Assembly: GCA_017889625.1 (NCBI GenBank)
Contig: JAGGAD010000059.1
Location: forward strand, 1-33,655
Direction of reading: 5' to 3'
DNA from: Bacillota bacterium
Lineage (GTDB): Bacteria > Bacillota > Negativicutes > Sporomusales > CTSoil-080
Length of the DNA stretch: 33,655 nucleotides
In this document: piece after piece, positions 1 to 6,656 of the stretch
Layout of the letters: each line of letters opens with the position of its first letter
Position numbering within the stretch: the stretch's first letter is position 1
Position numbers and translations under genes: made by a program
Notes under the pieces: generated by a model
Database searches by the model: none
What the model was told of the DNA's origin: nothing
Seen by the model: the letters and a program-made list of their open reading frames with translations, nothing else

Positions 1-405
1 AACTATTCCGTTGATGGCGGTGAGGGAAGCAGTATTTGGGAGGTGGCGGCACAAACAGCTATTTCTCCGGTGTTTACGTTGAACGGTGGTTACGCTAGAG
101 CGAATTCGGATAGTGATAATAAGGCGTTTACGTTAAAGGCTTCCTATAAAAATGCTAATCCGGGACAAATCGGTTCTTACGGAGCATGGCTGCAATACCG
201 TCATACAGAGGCCAACAGTTTGTATGTAACTACGTATGATATAACTAGTGTGAACAGCGGCGGAGCGAAGGGGATTGAACTGGGAGCGGAGTATGTTCCC
301 TGGAAAAATGTTTTGTGGAGCACAGTTTATGAGCCGTTTAAATCTATAAAAAATAGTTCTGATCACAATGATTTTTTCTATAGCCGACTCTGGTTTTTCT
401 TTTAA
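1..405 (+). CDS. Porin-like outer-membrane beta-barrel protein, C-terminal part
   Basis: The reading frame is open from the first base of the window, so only the last 134 residues are seen and the start lies outside. The sequence alternates polar and hydrophobic/aromatic residues in strand-length segments separated by Gly/Asn/Ser/Asp-rich turns, as in the transmembrane strands of an outer-membrane barrel, and it ends in ...RLWFFF with a terminal Phe, the usual barrel-assembly signal. The stretch GIELGAEYVPWKN resembles the last hairpin of the SLH-domain porins common in Negativicutes; this is a family inference, since the N-terminal SLH domain would be outside the window. A terminator follows about 90 bp downstream. 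Specific substrate unknown. Confidence 0.75.
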   Translation, partial: NYSVDGGEGSSIWEVAAQTAISPVFTLNGGYARANSDSDNKAFTLKASYKNANPGQIGSYGAWLQYRHTEANSLYVTTYDITSVNSGGAKGIELGAEYVPWKNVLWSTVYEPFKSIKNSSDHNDFFYSRLWFFF

Positions 406-493
406 TCAACTGGATTTTTTCTAAAGTAATATTGAGACCAAAAAGTGTCTAACAATTTAAACTACCCGATCTTCACATAAAACTACCTAAATT

Positions 494-528
494 AAAAACA
501 CGGACAGTCCAAGCTGCGCCGTGTTTTG
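494..528 (+). terminator. Rho-independent terminator of the porin gene
   Basis: Arms AAAACACGG (495-503) and CCGTGTTTT (519-527) are perfectly complementary around a 15-base loop and the 3' arm ends in a T-run. It lies about 90 bp after the porin stop codon. A very similar AACACGG/CCGTGTT stem follows the polysaccharide deacetylase at 23812-23843. Confidence 0.8.
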
Positions 529-536
529 CTGTAATA

Positions 537-572
537 TAAAAAAACAACCGGGCTCCCAGTTGGAACCCAGTT
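537..572 (-). terminator. Rho-independent terminator of the beta-helix gene
   Basis: Read on the minus strand, AACTGGG (572-566) can pair with CCCGGTT (552-546) with one G-T pair, followed by G and a run of seven T. It sits about 30 bp beyond the stop of the minus-strand gene at 600-1979 and back-to-back with the porin terminator. Confidence 0.7.
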
Positions 573-599
573 AAATAGCCGTTCAAAACCAATTACGCC

Positions 600-1979
600 T
601 CATTTACAAACCACCAAAACTCCGCCGCTAGCCAGTGAATAACTCCCCAACAAAGCACAATCAGCACCAGCCTTGGCGGTGATAGTAACCCCTGGCAGAG
701 CGTCAATCTTATTTACATTGAAACTGCCTTTTAAGGTATTCAGAACTATCGTAGAATCCGCCGTTGCCGTCCACTTGCTCTCGGCATCAAGATAAAGCGA
801 AGCATTTTTTATTTGCCCCGTTAGCGTCGTGTTCATGAGCGTAACCTTCATCGTCCGTTCGGTATCCTCGTGCAGAATATTGCCGGCAAGCGTCATATCT
901 TTCAAAGTTGCTCTTATACCATATACTACTTCTCCCGGCGCAACCTTAGTTCGAAATGCATCTTGGTTAATAATTGATTTCAGTAAAATACCATTTTTAG
1001 CTTCGAGCTTCGCACCATCAATAACAATATCAGCATTATCACTTTTCACTAAGAATGCAGCATCATTTGTAACTACATTACCCCCGGTGACCCGCAATGA
1101 AGCTTTTTCGGAGCTTTTACCCATTACACTGTGCAACATCACAAAATAAGTACCGCAAACCGCATCGCTATCATTAAAAGTGACATCACTTTCACCGGCC
1201 ATTATTGTCGCCATTGCGGCGACATTAAACTGGCATTTATTAAACACATCATGACAACCCCAGTCCGCGTAGGAACCATAGCCGTCCTTGATGGTCTGAA
1301 TCTTGCAATTGTTTGCTTCCAAATAAACATAACCGTCTGAATTATCCGTAGACAACGCGCCCCAGCCATTAGCAATAATCGTAGAATTATAATAATAACT
1401 TTTTGAATTTCCCATCGTCAGACAGACCCGAGCAGTACCGCTGATTCCCAAACCCGCCGGCGGCTCCATCATTCCCGGTCCAATAAGAGGCTTATAATCG
1501 CTCGGCAAAGTACCGCCATTAGCAATCAGCGTAGAATCATAAACTTTCAGGATACTATGATCTAAAGCCGTAGTGGCACTTCGCACACAGCCATTAGTAG
1601 TAATCTTAACATTATTTAAAATCAGCGTCGCCCCTTTATCGGCCATTGCCGCCGCTCCAATGCCGCTAAAATCGTTAGCGCCGTTGCCCGAAAGCTCAAT
1701 TTGCGCGTCGGATAAAGTATATCTAGAATTAACCCCTGCTACATAAAGACCGTTTAACCTTTCTGAATCCGCGGTAATGTTAATACCAGAGGCCGCATTA
1801 TCACCTATGTTCCCGCCTGATACCGCTTGAATTGATGATTGCTCTGCCAAATATTTGCCATCGCTAATATCTATCGCTGGATTACTAATCCCCCCGTCGG
1901 CGGTAGCCACCGTATAAGACATTACCAGCCCTACTGTGCTTAAGACTAAAGTCTTCATGAAGCTGTTCATCAAACCCAT
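600..1979 (-). CDS. Secreted beta-helix-type protein of unknown function
   Basis: This 459-residue protein starts at an ATG placed 7 bases after AGGAGG. Residues about 1-27 form a signal peptide (short basic start, hydrophobic core LVLSTVGLVMSYTV, cleavage probably after VATA), so the protein is exported. The mature part is made of short repeating strand-turn units rich in N, T, S, G and D (for example LILNNVKITTNG, VYLEANNCKIQTI, LYLDAESKW), each carrying buried hydrophobics, typical of a right-handed parallel beta-helix as in adhesins and polysaccharide-active proteins. There is no recognised catalytic motif, no SLH domain and no C-terminal barrel. It is monocistronic, with its own terminator. 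It could bind a polymer or be an adhesin; no function is assigned. Confidence 0.8.
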   Translation of the reverse strand: MGLMNSFMKTLVLSTVGLVMSYTVATADGGISNPAIDISDGKYLAEQSSIQAVSGGNIGDNAASGINITADSERLNGLYVAGVNSRYTLSDAQIELSGNGANDFSGIGAAAMADKGATLILNNVKITTNGCVRSATTALDHSILKVYDSTLIANGGTLPSDYKPLIGPGMMEPPAGLGISGTARVCLTMGNSKSYYYNSTIIANGWGALSTDNSDGYVYLEANNCKIQTIKDGYGSYADWGCHDVFNKCQFNVAAMATIMAGESDVTFNDSDAVCGTYFVMLHSVMGKSSEKASLRVTGGNVVTNDAAFLVKSDNADIVIDGAKLEAKNGILLKSIINQDAFRTKVAPGEVVYGIRATLKDMTLAGNILHEDTERTMKVTLMNTTLTGQIKNASLYLDAESKWTATADSTIVLNTLKGSFNVNKIDALPGVTITAKAGADCALLGSYSLASGGVLVVCK

Positions 1980-2125
1980 ATTTGTATCCTCCTATTAATA
2001 GATGTCATCGCATGCAAACCATTGTTTACCCTAACCTCATCTCCTCCATTAAAGCTAAATTAAATGGAAATTCTACCATTTAATTCCTTGTTTTGGTAAA
2101 AATATCCTGCAAAAAAGACAAAAAA

Positions 2126-2147
2126 AGAGATTTAAATATTAATCTCT
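2126..2147 (-). terminator. Possible 5'-leader hairpin with T-run (minus strand)
   Basis: AGAGATT (2126-2132) and AATCTCT (2141-2147) form a 7-bp stem around an 8-base loop. On the minus strand it is followed by seven T. It lies about 150 bp upstream of the beta-helix gene, so it could be an attenuator for that gene or only an AT-rich accident. Confidence 0.3.
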
Positions 2148-2179
2148 AAATGATTTTTTAAAATTTAGCTGAATGGATT

Positions 2180-2207
2180 TTGCCCTTGTGTTCAAAAGGT
2201 GTATAAT
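2180..2207 (+). promoter_or_regulatory. SigmaA-type promoter of the 64-residue protein gene
   Basis: TTGCCC (2180-2185), a 16-base spacer and TATAAT (2202-2207). The expected start point near 2214 lies after the ATG codons at 2173 and 2209, so the ATG at 2233 must be the start of the gene. Confidence 0.6.
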
Positions 2208-2232
2208 TATGGTAAAAAGGATGGTGCTAAAT

Positions 2233-2427
2233 ATGACGACAACTGTTGGTGCAACGGAGACTTGGTTTGGCAAAAATATGCATGAGACAATAATCATATC
2301 AGGTAGAGACTATATTTTGTTGAATATGGGTAAAAAAGAAAAAGCGGCATTCCTTGGCACATCAAAAGAAGATGCTAGAATAACGCTAAAAAAAATGTGT
2401 AAGATAGATAATTTCCCGGATTTTTAA
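2233..2427 (+). CDS. Small protein of unknown function (64 residues)
   Basis: The start at 2233 is chosen because the promoter predicts a transcript beginning near 2214 and because AAAGG (2216-2220) sits 12 bases ahead; longer readings from 2173 or 2209 would start before the transcript. The protein opens MTTTVGATETWFGKNM, has a short hydrophobic beta-like segment (TIIISGRDYILLNMG) and a basic, helical C-terminal half (KKEKAAFLGTSKEDARITLKKM). It has no signal peptide or metal motif. The order strand-turn-strand-helix suggests a small globular fold. A terminator follows 13 bp after the stop, so it is a single-gene transcript. No family recognised. Confidence 0.6.
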   Translation: MTTTVGATETWFGKNMHETIIISGRDYILLNMGKKEKAAFLGTSKEDARITLKKMCKIDNFPDF

Positions 2428-2440
2428 CCTTTCTCAATAC

Positions 2441-2464
2441 AGCGTCCTTGGGGGCGCTTTCTTT
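2441..2464 (+). terminator. Terminator of the 64-residue protein gene
   Basis: AGCGTCC (2441-2447) pairs with GGGCGCT (2452-2458), with one G-T pair, followed by TTCTTT. Confidence 0.7.
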
Positions 2465-2516
2465 ATATTCAAAAACAGCTAATAATGGTAAACTATCGTT
2501 AACTATTTTTGAATAT
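2465..2516. repeat. 14-bp inverted repeat, intergenic
   Basis: ATATTCAAAAACAG (2465-2478) and CTATTTTTGAATAT (2503-2516) match at 13 of 14 positions around a 24-base centre that itself contains GTTAAC. It lies directly after a terminator and about 60 bp upstream of the peptide-1 promoter. It could be an operator or a decayed small element. Confidence 0.5.
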
Positions 2517-2542
2517 TTTGAGTAGTTGCAATAGTTAGAATA

Positions 2543-2575
2543 AATGATTATTTATATTAAAAGATAATCATTATT
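2543..2575. promoter_or_regulatory. Fur-box-like dyad upstream of peptide gene 1
   Basis: AATGATTAT (2543-2551) and ATAATCATT (2564-2572) are a perfect 9-bp inverted repeat. The right side, GATAATCATTATT (2563-2575), matches the right 13 positions of the classical 19-bp Fur box at 12 positions. It abuts and slightly overlaps the -35 box at 2574, a place where a repressor would act. Iron or metal regulation is an inference. Confidence 0.45.
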
Positions 2576-2602
2576 GACAAACTCTCGATTCATTGGTATT
2601 AT
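2574..2602 (+). promoter_or_regulatory. Near-consensus sigmaA promoter of peptide gene 1
   Basis: TTGACA (2574-2579), a 17-base spacer and TATTAT (2597-2602). The predicted start point near 2609 leaves only a ~20-base leader, consisting almost entirely of the ribosome binding site of the peptide gene. Confidence 0.75.
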
Positions 2603-2629
2603 TAAATCAAGGAAAGGGGAGAATCAAAA

Positions 2630-2728
2630 ATGAAAACATTGCTTAAACTTATTTCTAACTATCCGCAAACTTCACCATTTTTATTTTTATATGGAAATTC
2701 CATGAAAATAGAAAACAGTAAAAAGTAA
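2630..2728 (+). CDS. Small peptide, tandem copy 1 (32 residues)
   Basis: A short ORF with a strong Shine-Dalgarno (AAAGGGGAG, 2613-2621) 8 bases ahead of ATG, under a near-consensus promoter. The peptide begins MKTLLKLISNYP, an amphipathic helix-like start, continues with an aromatic stretch (PFLFLYGNS) and ends basic (MKIENSKK). Its relative at 2926-3015 has the same pattern: M-K-x-L/I-L, then YP, then PF-x-F/Y-LYGN-S/T-x-KI, with 14 identical residues over 29. Conservation at protein level after nucleotide divergence argues that it is really translated. There is no Cys, no leader-peptidase motif and no modification enzyme nearby. Candidate roles are a membrane-active or signalling peptide; function unknown. 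Confidence 0.65.
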   Translation: MKTLLKLISNYPQTSPFLFLYGNSMKIENSKK

Positions 2729-2925
2729 AAACAAACATCGGGCTATACTATTATTTTTATAGTGAAATTTTACTCTGGTAAAGCGGCTTTTTGCTTTTTA
2801 TCTGGAATTTTGGATAAATAAATTACTCTAAATAATTTGCAAAAACTATAATTTATAGCGCAATATTCATTGCCGTAAATTAGAAGACTTTTATATATTA
2901 AACGAAGCTCAGGAGAGATGACAAA

Positions 2926-3015
2926 ATGAAAAAAATTCTAGAAATTATTGAAAAATATCCGCCTTTTATGCCATTTGCATATTTATATGGAAACACTAAA
3001 AAAATAAAATTCTAA
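2926..3015 (+). CDS. Small peptide, tandem copy 2 (29 residues)
   Basis: Paralogue of the peptide at 2630-2728. AGGAGA (2911-2916) lies 9 bases ahead of ATG. The peptide opens MKKILEIIEKYPP and ends PFAYLYGNTKKIKF, sharing the YP...PF-x-x-LYGN-x-x-KI core with copy 1. A possible promoter is TTGCCG (2870-2875) with TATATT (2894-2899). The downstream 80 bases also match those after copy 1, including AGTGAAATTT and AGCGG-x-TTTTT, so the unit was duplicated with its 3' untranslated region. No Fur-like box is seen here, so the copies may be regulated differently. Confidence 0.65.
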   Translation: MKKILEIIEKYPPFMPFAYLYGNTKKIKF

Positions 3016-3058
3016 AAATAAGTGGTTCGGATATAGTAAACTATTTAAAGTGAAATTT

Positions 3059-3081
3059 AACCGCTGATATAGCGGTTTTTT
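3059..3081 (+). terminator. Terminator of peptide gene 2
   Basis: AACCGCT (3059-3065) and AGCGGTT (3071-3077) form a perfect stem around GATAT, followed by TTTT. The equivalent place after copy 1 (2768-2799) retains AGCGG-CTTTTT but a poorer stem. Confidence 0.8.
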
Positions 3082-3210
3082 ACTTTTAGTCTGTGAAACT
3101 CAAAATTAATGTGGGTTGCTATAGCTGGTATTAATAGTAAAAACGAATAAATTTTACGCTGAGATAATTATACCGTTGACATTGTTGTATAAACTGAATA
3201 AACGTTAAAA

Positions 3211-3254
3211 AAACCCAAGAAGCGGGAATTAAAGTCCCGTATTTCTTGGGTTTT
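3211..3254. terminator. Strong bidirectional terminator
   Basis: AAACCCAAGAA (3211-3221) pairs with TTCTTGGG plus T-run (3243-3254), and an inner CGGGA/TCCCG stem extends it. A and T runs on both sides make it work in both directions. It lies 20 bp beyond the stop of the tannase remnant (minus strand) and probably once served as the terminator of that tannase gene. Confidence 0.8.
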
Positions 3255-3274
3255 GTAATTTACAGAGTAGTTAT

Positions 3275-3478
3275 TTATTGGTTACTATGCTGAGAAACGC
3301 AGATGTTGCTGATCCATGTAAAGAGTTCATCCAAATCGTAATCTCCGCCATGTCCTGTGTTCCAAGGCAACGCGAAGTCAACATTGAAGCCCTCGTTTTC
3401 CAGTTTAGTGGTCAGAATGACGGGGCTGGCGAGGGCGGTATATCGAAGCATATAATACAGACCAAGAGGGGAATGCAT
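3275..3478 (-). pseudogene. Tannase remnant, C-terminal ~57 residues
   Basis: The minus-strand frame encodes a piece closely matching the end of the intact tannase at 9114-10724: shared blocks are GFNVDFA-x-PW, GHGGDYDL-x-ELFTWI and NICVS. It keeps the catalytic His (GHGG) but lacks the nucleophile region, signal peptide and everything before the DRDTSLAIP-like segment, which is here altered to LRYTALASP. The reading upstream of about 3448 no longer resembles tannase. It therefore represents a second, deleted tannase gene whose 5' part has been replaced by the divergent UbiD gene region. No ribosome binding site precedes the first Met, so it is unlikely to be expressed. Confidence 0.85.
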
Positions 3479-3573
3479 ATTGTTTTGGAATAAGACAAGT
3501 CCATTTCTGAATTGTTATGTAAAATTAGATTATCTATACTTAAATATATAAACATTAAGGAGGAATGTATTCC

Positions 3574-5055
3574 ATGTCAGATATACAAGTAAATGATTTA
3601 AGGACTACTCTTGAATTGCTGAAGAAGATACCAGGGCAGTACCTTGAAACAGATGAACCCGTTGATCCTAACGCTGAATTGGCGGGGGTTTATCGTCATG
3701 TTGGCGCTGGCGGAACAGTGCAACGGCCAACTCGGAAGGGACCGGCAATGATGTTTAATAAGGTAAAAGGGCATCCCGACGCCAAAGTGGTAATCGGCGT
3801 TTTGGCCAGTCGTGAACGGGTTGGACTTATGTTGGGTGAAGATCCCAAACGGCTTGGTTCTGTACTCAAAGATGCGGTAGCTAAAGCCATACCCCCAATT
3901 GAAATTCCTCAGACAGAGGCTGTCTGCCAAGAAGTCAAGCACTTTGCCACAGAAGTGGATTTTGATCTGCGCAAGCTGGTTCCTGCGCCAACGAATACGC
4001 CTGAAGACGCTGGTCCATATATTACGTTTGGTATGTGTTACGCGTCAGATCCAGAAACACACGAATCAGACATAACCATTCATCGTTTGTGCATCCAAGA
4101 CAAAGATACATTGTCAATGTGGATTACACCCGGTGCACGTCATATTGGTGCTTTTTTCGACAAAGCAGAAAAGGCTGGCAAGCCGCTTCCAATTTCCATT
4201 AGCATCGGCGTAGATCCAGCCATTGCCGTCGGAGCCGGTTTTGAACCACCAACAACACCTATCGGCTTTAATGAATTAAGTATTGCCGGCGCGCTTCGCA
4301 ATAAAGCGGTTGAGCTCGTTTCTTGCCTCACGATCAAAGAAAAAGCAATTGCCAATGCGGAATATGTCATCGAAGGCGAATTGCTGCCCAACACAAGAAT
4401 GCGCGAAGATATAAACACCAATACCGGCAAGGCTATGCCCGAGTTTCCTGGGTATACTGGACCGGCCGCGCCAGCGCTTAATGTGATAAAGGTAAAGGCA
4501 GTGACGCATCGCAAAAATCCGATTATGCAAACCTGCATTGGACCAAGCGAAGAACATGTCAGCATGGCCGGCATCCCGACAGAAGCCAGCATCCTTGACA
4601 TGGTCGAAAGAGCAATGCCTGGGCGATTACTGAATGTTTACGCTCATGCTTCCGGCGGCGGCAAAATGATGGCCGTGCTTCAATTTAAGAAGAGCGTCCC
4701 CAGCGACGAAGGACGGCAACGTCAGGCGGCATTACTGGCATTTGCAGCTTTTTCCGAGCTGAAACATGTAATTTTGGTTGATGAAGATGTCGATCTGTTT
4801 GACAGCAATGATGTCCTTTGGGCATTGAACACCCGTTATCAGGGTGATGATGACACCATCTTCATCCCGAGAACCCGCTGTCACCCGCTTGATCCGTCAC
4901 AAACGCCGGAATTCAACCCTGCTTTGCGTGAAAAAGGCTTATCATGCAAAACAATTTTTGACTGCACAGTTCCGTTTGAACTTAAAGACAAATTTGTTCG
5001 GTCAGAATTTATGAACGTAGATCCTTCACGTTTTGCTCCCGAGCTTTTTAAGTGA
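3574..5055 (+). CDS. lpdC: UbiD-family decarboxylase, probable gallate decarboxylase (LpdC-like)
   Basis: A 493-residue protein of the size of Lactobacillus LpdC (about 490). AAGGAGG ends at 3563, so the ATG at 3574 (spacing 10) is preferred over the in-frame ATG at 3565, which lies 1 base from it. The UbiD fold is recognised throughout: VVIGVLASRERVGLMLG near 73-88, the ITIHRL arginine at about 171, the E-x3-E-G motif (AEYVIEGELLP) at 263-271, HASGGGKMMAVLQF, and LVDEDVDLFDSNDVLWAL. UbiD enzymes use prenylated FMN and a catalytic Glu/Arg network to (de)carboxylate aromatic acids in the cytoplasm. The substrate is inferred from context: tannase sequences on both sides, a transporter, and UbiX and LpdD partners make gallate to pyrogallol most likely; protocatechuate or 4-hydroxybenzoate are alternatives. 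Confidence 0.88.
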   Translation: MSDIQVNDLRTTLELLKKIPGQYLETDEPVDPNAELAGVYRHVGAGGTVQRPTRKGPAMMFNKVKGHPDAKVVIGVLASRERVGLMLGEDPKRLGSVLKDAVAKAIPPIEIPQTEAVCQEVKHFATEVDFDLRKLVPAPTNTPEDAGPYITFGMCYASDPETHESDITIHRLCIQDKDTLSMWITPGARHIGAFFDKAEKAGKPLPISISIGVDPAIAVGAGFEPPTTPIGFNELSIAGALRNKAVELVSCLTIKEKAIANAEYVIEGELLPNTRMREDINTNTGKAMPEFPGYTGPAAPALNVIKVKAVTHRKNPIMQTCIGPSEEHVSMAGIPTEASILDMVERAMPGRLLNVYAHASGGGKMMAVLQFKKSVPSDEGRQRQAALLAFAAFSELKHVILVDEDVDLFDSNDVLWALNTRYQGDDDTIFIPRTRCHPLDPSQTPEFNPALREKGLSCKTIFDCTVPFELKDKFVRSEFMNVDPSRFAPELFK

Positions 5056-5084
5056 TTTTAGTGTCAGTAAAATAATGAACAGAG

Positions 5085-5112
5085 TACAATGATTTCTAAT
5101 TAAATCATTGTA
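5085..5112. repeat. 11-bp perfect hairpin between decarboxylase and transporter genes
   Basis: TACAATGATTT (5085-5095) and AAATCATTGTA (5102-5112) are perfectly complementary around a 6-base loop. No T-run follows, so it is not a typical terminator. It may stabilise the decarboxylase message or set its level relative to the transporter. Confidence 0.6.
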
Positions 5113-5164
5113 TCATTCATTATTGACCCGCTAATAAAAATTCCGTGTATGAGGAGGTAGCTTT

Positions 5165-6547
5165 ATGTCAAAATACAAACGAATTATTGGCTTAGTTTTA
5201 GGCGTGCTTGTAGCCATAATCATTTATAATTCACATTTTGCAGGACTTTCTGTCGAAGGGCAAAAATGTCTTGCGATTAGTTTGGGTGGAGTCATATGCT
5301 GGGCGGCCAGTGTAGCCCAACCCGGCTACGTAGCTCTGTTGATGCTCGTTTCCTATGTACTTACTAATACAGCTCCGGCTAATGTTGTTTTTTCTTTATG
5401 GCAAACCCACTTGGTTTATCTTGTAATCGCCGGGTTTCTGATTGCATCCGCAGTCGAAAGTTCGGGCTTAGGGAAACGCATTGCGTATTCGTTTATTTTA
5501 AAATTTGTGAATTCATTCACTAGCGTTATTGTCTCTTGTTACGTACTGGGGCTTCTTTTGAGCTTTCTCATTCCTCATCCATTTCCTCGTTGCTTTTTGA
5601 TTATGTCTGTCATGACTTTTGTCATTAAAGCAGCTGATTTACCGCGTAAAGATGTGGCGATTATCGGATTAGCGGTGTTTGGCGGGTCTACAGCCAACTC
5701 CATGGTATTGCTTACTGGTGATAGTACCCTCAACATTATGGCGGCTTCTTTTGGCGGACAAACATTAAGTTGGCTGGAATGGGCCAAATACATGGCGGTG
5801 CCGGGTCTTGTTGCTCATGTATTGATGTGTGGGGTGCAACTTAAACTATTTAAACCAAGCAAGCCTTTTAATCTAGACAAAGAAATTATTCGTCAACAAT
5901 TAACAGAATTGGGTAATTTAACAAAAATTGAAAAGAAAACACTTTTTTGGATTGTGATTGGGGTTGTGCTGTGGGCTGCTGATTCCATCCATCACATCCT
6001 TCCCGGCTGGATAGGTATTATCGTGGTTTGTGGATTGGCGATGCCGGTAATCGGCGATGTTCTTAAACCTAAAAATTGGGACAATGTTCCTATCGGTACG
6101 CTTCTGTTTCTTACTGCCGCTATGGCTATTGGGACGGTGGGCGCTCATACTGGTATGAATCAGTGGATTGCGTCTGTAGCACTACCGAGTTATGTACCAA
6201 CAAACCCCTTTGTATTTGCTTTAATAGTAACAACTATTGCTGTCTGTATTCATTTGGTTATGGGCAGTTTACTAGCTGTTCTTGGTATTGTCGCGCCAGC
6301 TATCATTGCTTATGCTGCTAACACGGGGTGGAATCCTCTATTCTCTTCTTTGATAGTTTATACCGCTATCGGCATTCATTGGATCCTGCCGATGCATAGC
6401 CTAAATATTCTTGTTGGCACAGGCGAGGGTGGAGGACAATATAACGATTCCGAGGTAATAAAATTTGGTTTAGCACAGACTCTTGTTGTCTATTTCATCA
6501 TCCTTGCTGTTGAGATTCCCTGGTGGAAACTTGTCGGTCTAATTTAA
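5165..6547 (+). CDS. DASS/SLC13-type anion transporter, probable gallate permease
   Basis: A 460-residue integral membrane protein with about 12 hydrophobic segments; ATG is 6 bases after GAGGAGGT. The hairpin regions VFGGSTANSMVLLTGD (about 170-185) and the later AIGIHWILPMHSLNILVGTGEGGG (about 410-435) correspond in position to the two conserved Ser-Asn-Thr/Pro-type anion- and Na+-binding loops of divalent-anion:sodium symporters. It sits between the decarboxylase and its cofactor-forming partner, as a permease does in the tannin gene region of lactobacilli (GacP). Import of gallate, possibly coupled to export of pyrogallol, is an inference from context. The 109-bp gap upstream contains a hairpin but no clear terminator, so cotranscription with the decarboxylase is likely. 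Confidence 0.78.
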   Translation: MSKYKRIIGLVLGVLVAIIIYNSHFAGLSVEGQKCLAISLGGVICWAASVAQPGYVALLMLVSYVLTNTAPANVVFSLWQTHLVYLVIAGFLIASAVESSGLGKRIAYSFILKFVNSFTSVIVSCYVLGLLLSFLIPHPFPRCFLIMSVMTFVIKAADLPRKDVAIIGLAVFGGSTANSMVLLTGDSTLNIMAASFGGQTLSWLEWAKYMAVPGLVAHVLMCGVQLKLFKPSKPFNLDKEIIRQQLTELGNLTKIEKKTLFWIVIGVVLWAADSIHHILPGWIGIIVVCGLAMPVIGDVLKPKNWDNVPIGTLLFLTAAMAIGTVGAHTGMNQWIASVALPSYVPTNPFVFALIVTTIAVCIHLVMGSLLAVLGIVAPAIIAYAANTGWNPLFSSLIVYTAIGIHWILPMHSLNILVGTGEGGGQYNDSEVIKFGLAQTLVVYFIILAVEIPWWKLVGLI

Positions 6548-6581
6548 AAATTATGCAAGTTCTATCCTTGTTTGTCTTTTA

Positions 6582-6598
6582 ACCATATCTGATATGGT
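6582..6598. promoter_or_regulatory. 17-bp perfect dyad upstream of the UbiX gene
   Basis: ACCATATC-T-GATATGGT is a perfect palindrome with a one-base centre, 34 bp after the transporter stop. It has the size of a regulator half-site pair; the convergent LysR regulator is a candidate binder, though no copy is seen before the decarboxylase gene. Confidence 0.45.
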
Positions 6599-6656
6599 CT
6601 ATGATGGAGGACTATCATTACTCGGCGAATTAAAGTTTAGAAAGGGAGGGTTTGGT

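Larger units (their letters stand above)
2630..3093 (+). repeat. Diverged tandem duplication of a ~170-bp peptide-gene unit
   Basis: Copy 1 spans about 2630-2804 and copy 2 about 2926-3093. Each contains the peptide ORF, about 33 bases of spacer after the stop, the block AGTGAAATTT-x-AC, then AGCGG-x-TTTTT-x-CTTTT and a final TCTG. The alignment is visible by eye. The 120-bp stretch between the copies is not clearly shared. Confidence 0.6.

Noticed and set aside
829-1340. Plus-strand reading frames inside the beta-helix gene
   Set aside because: They lie opposite a well-supported exported protein and have no ribosome binding sites or recognisable sequence.
2630-3015. Small peptides as AgrD-like cyclic autoinducers
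   Set aside because: They have no conserved Cys, and there is no AgrB-type protease or sensor kinase in the window.
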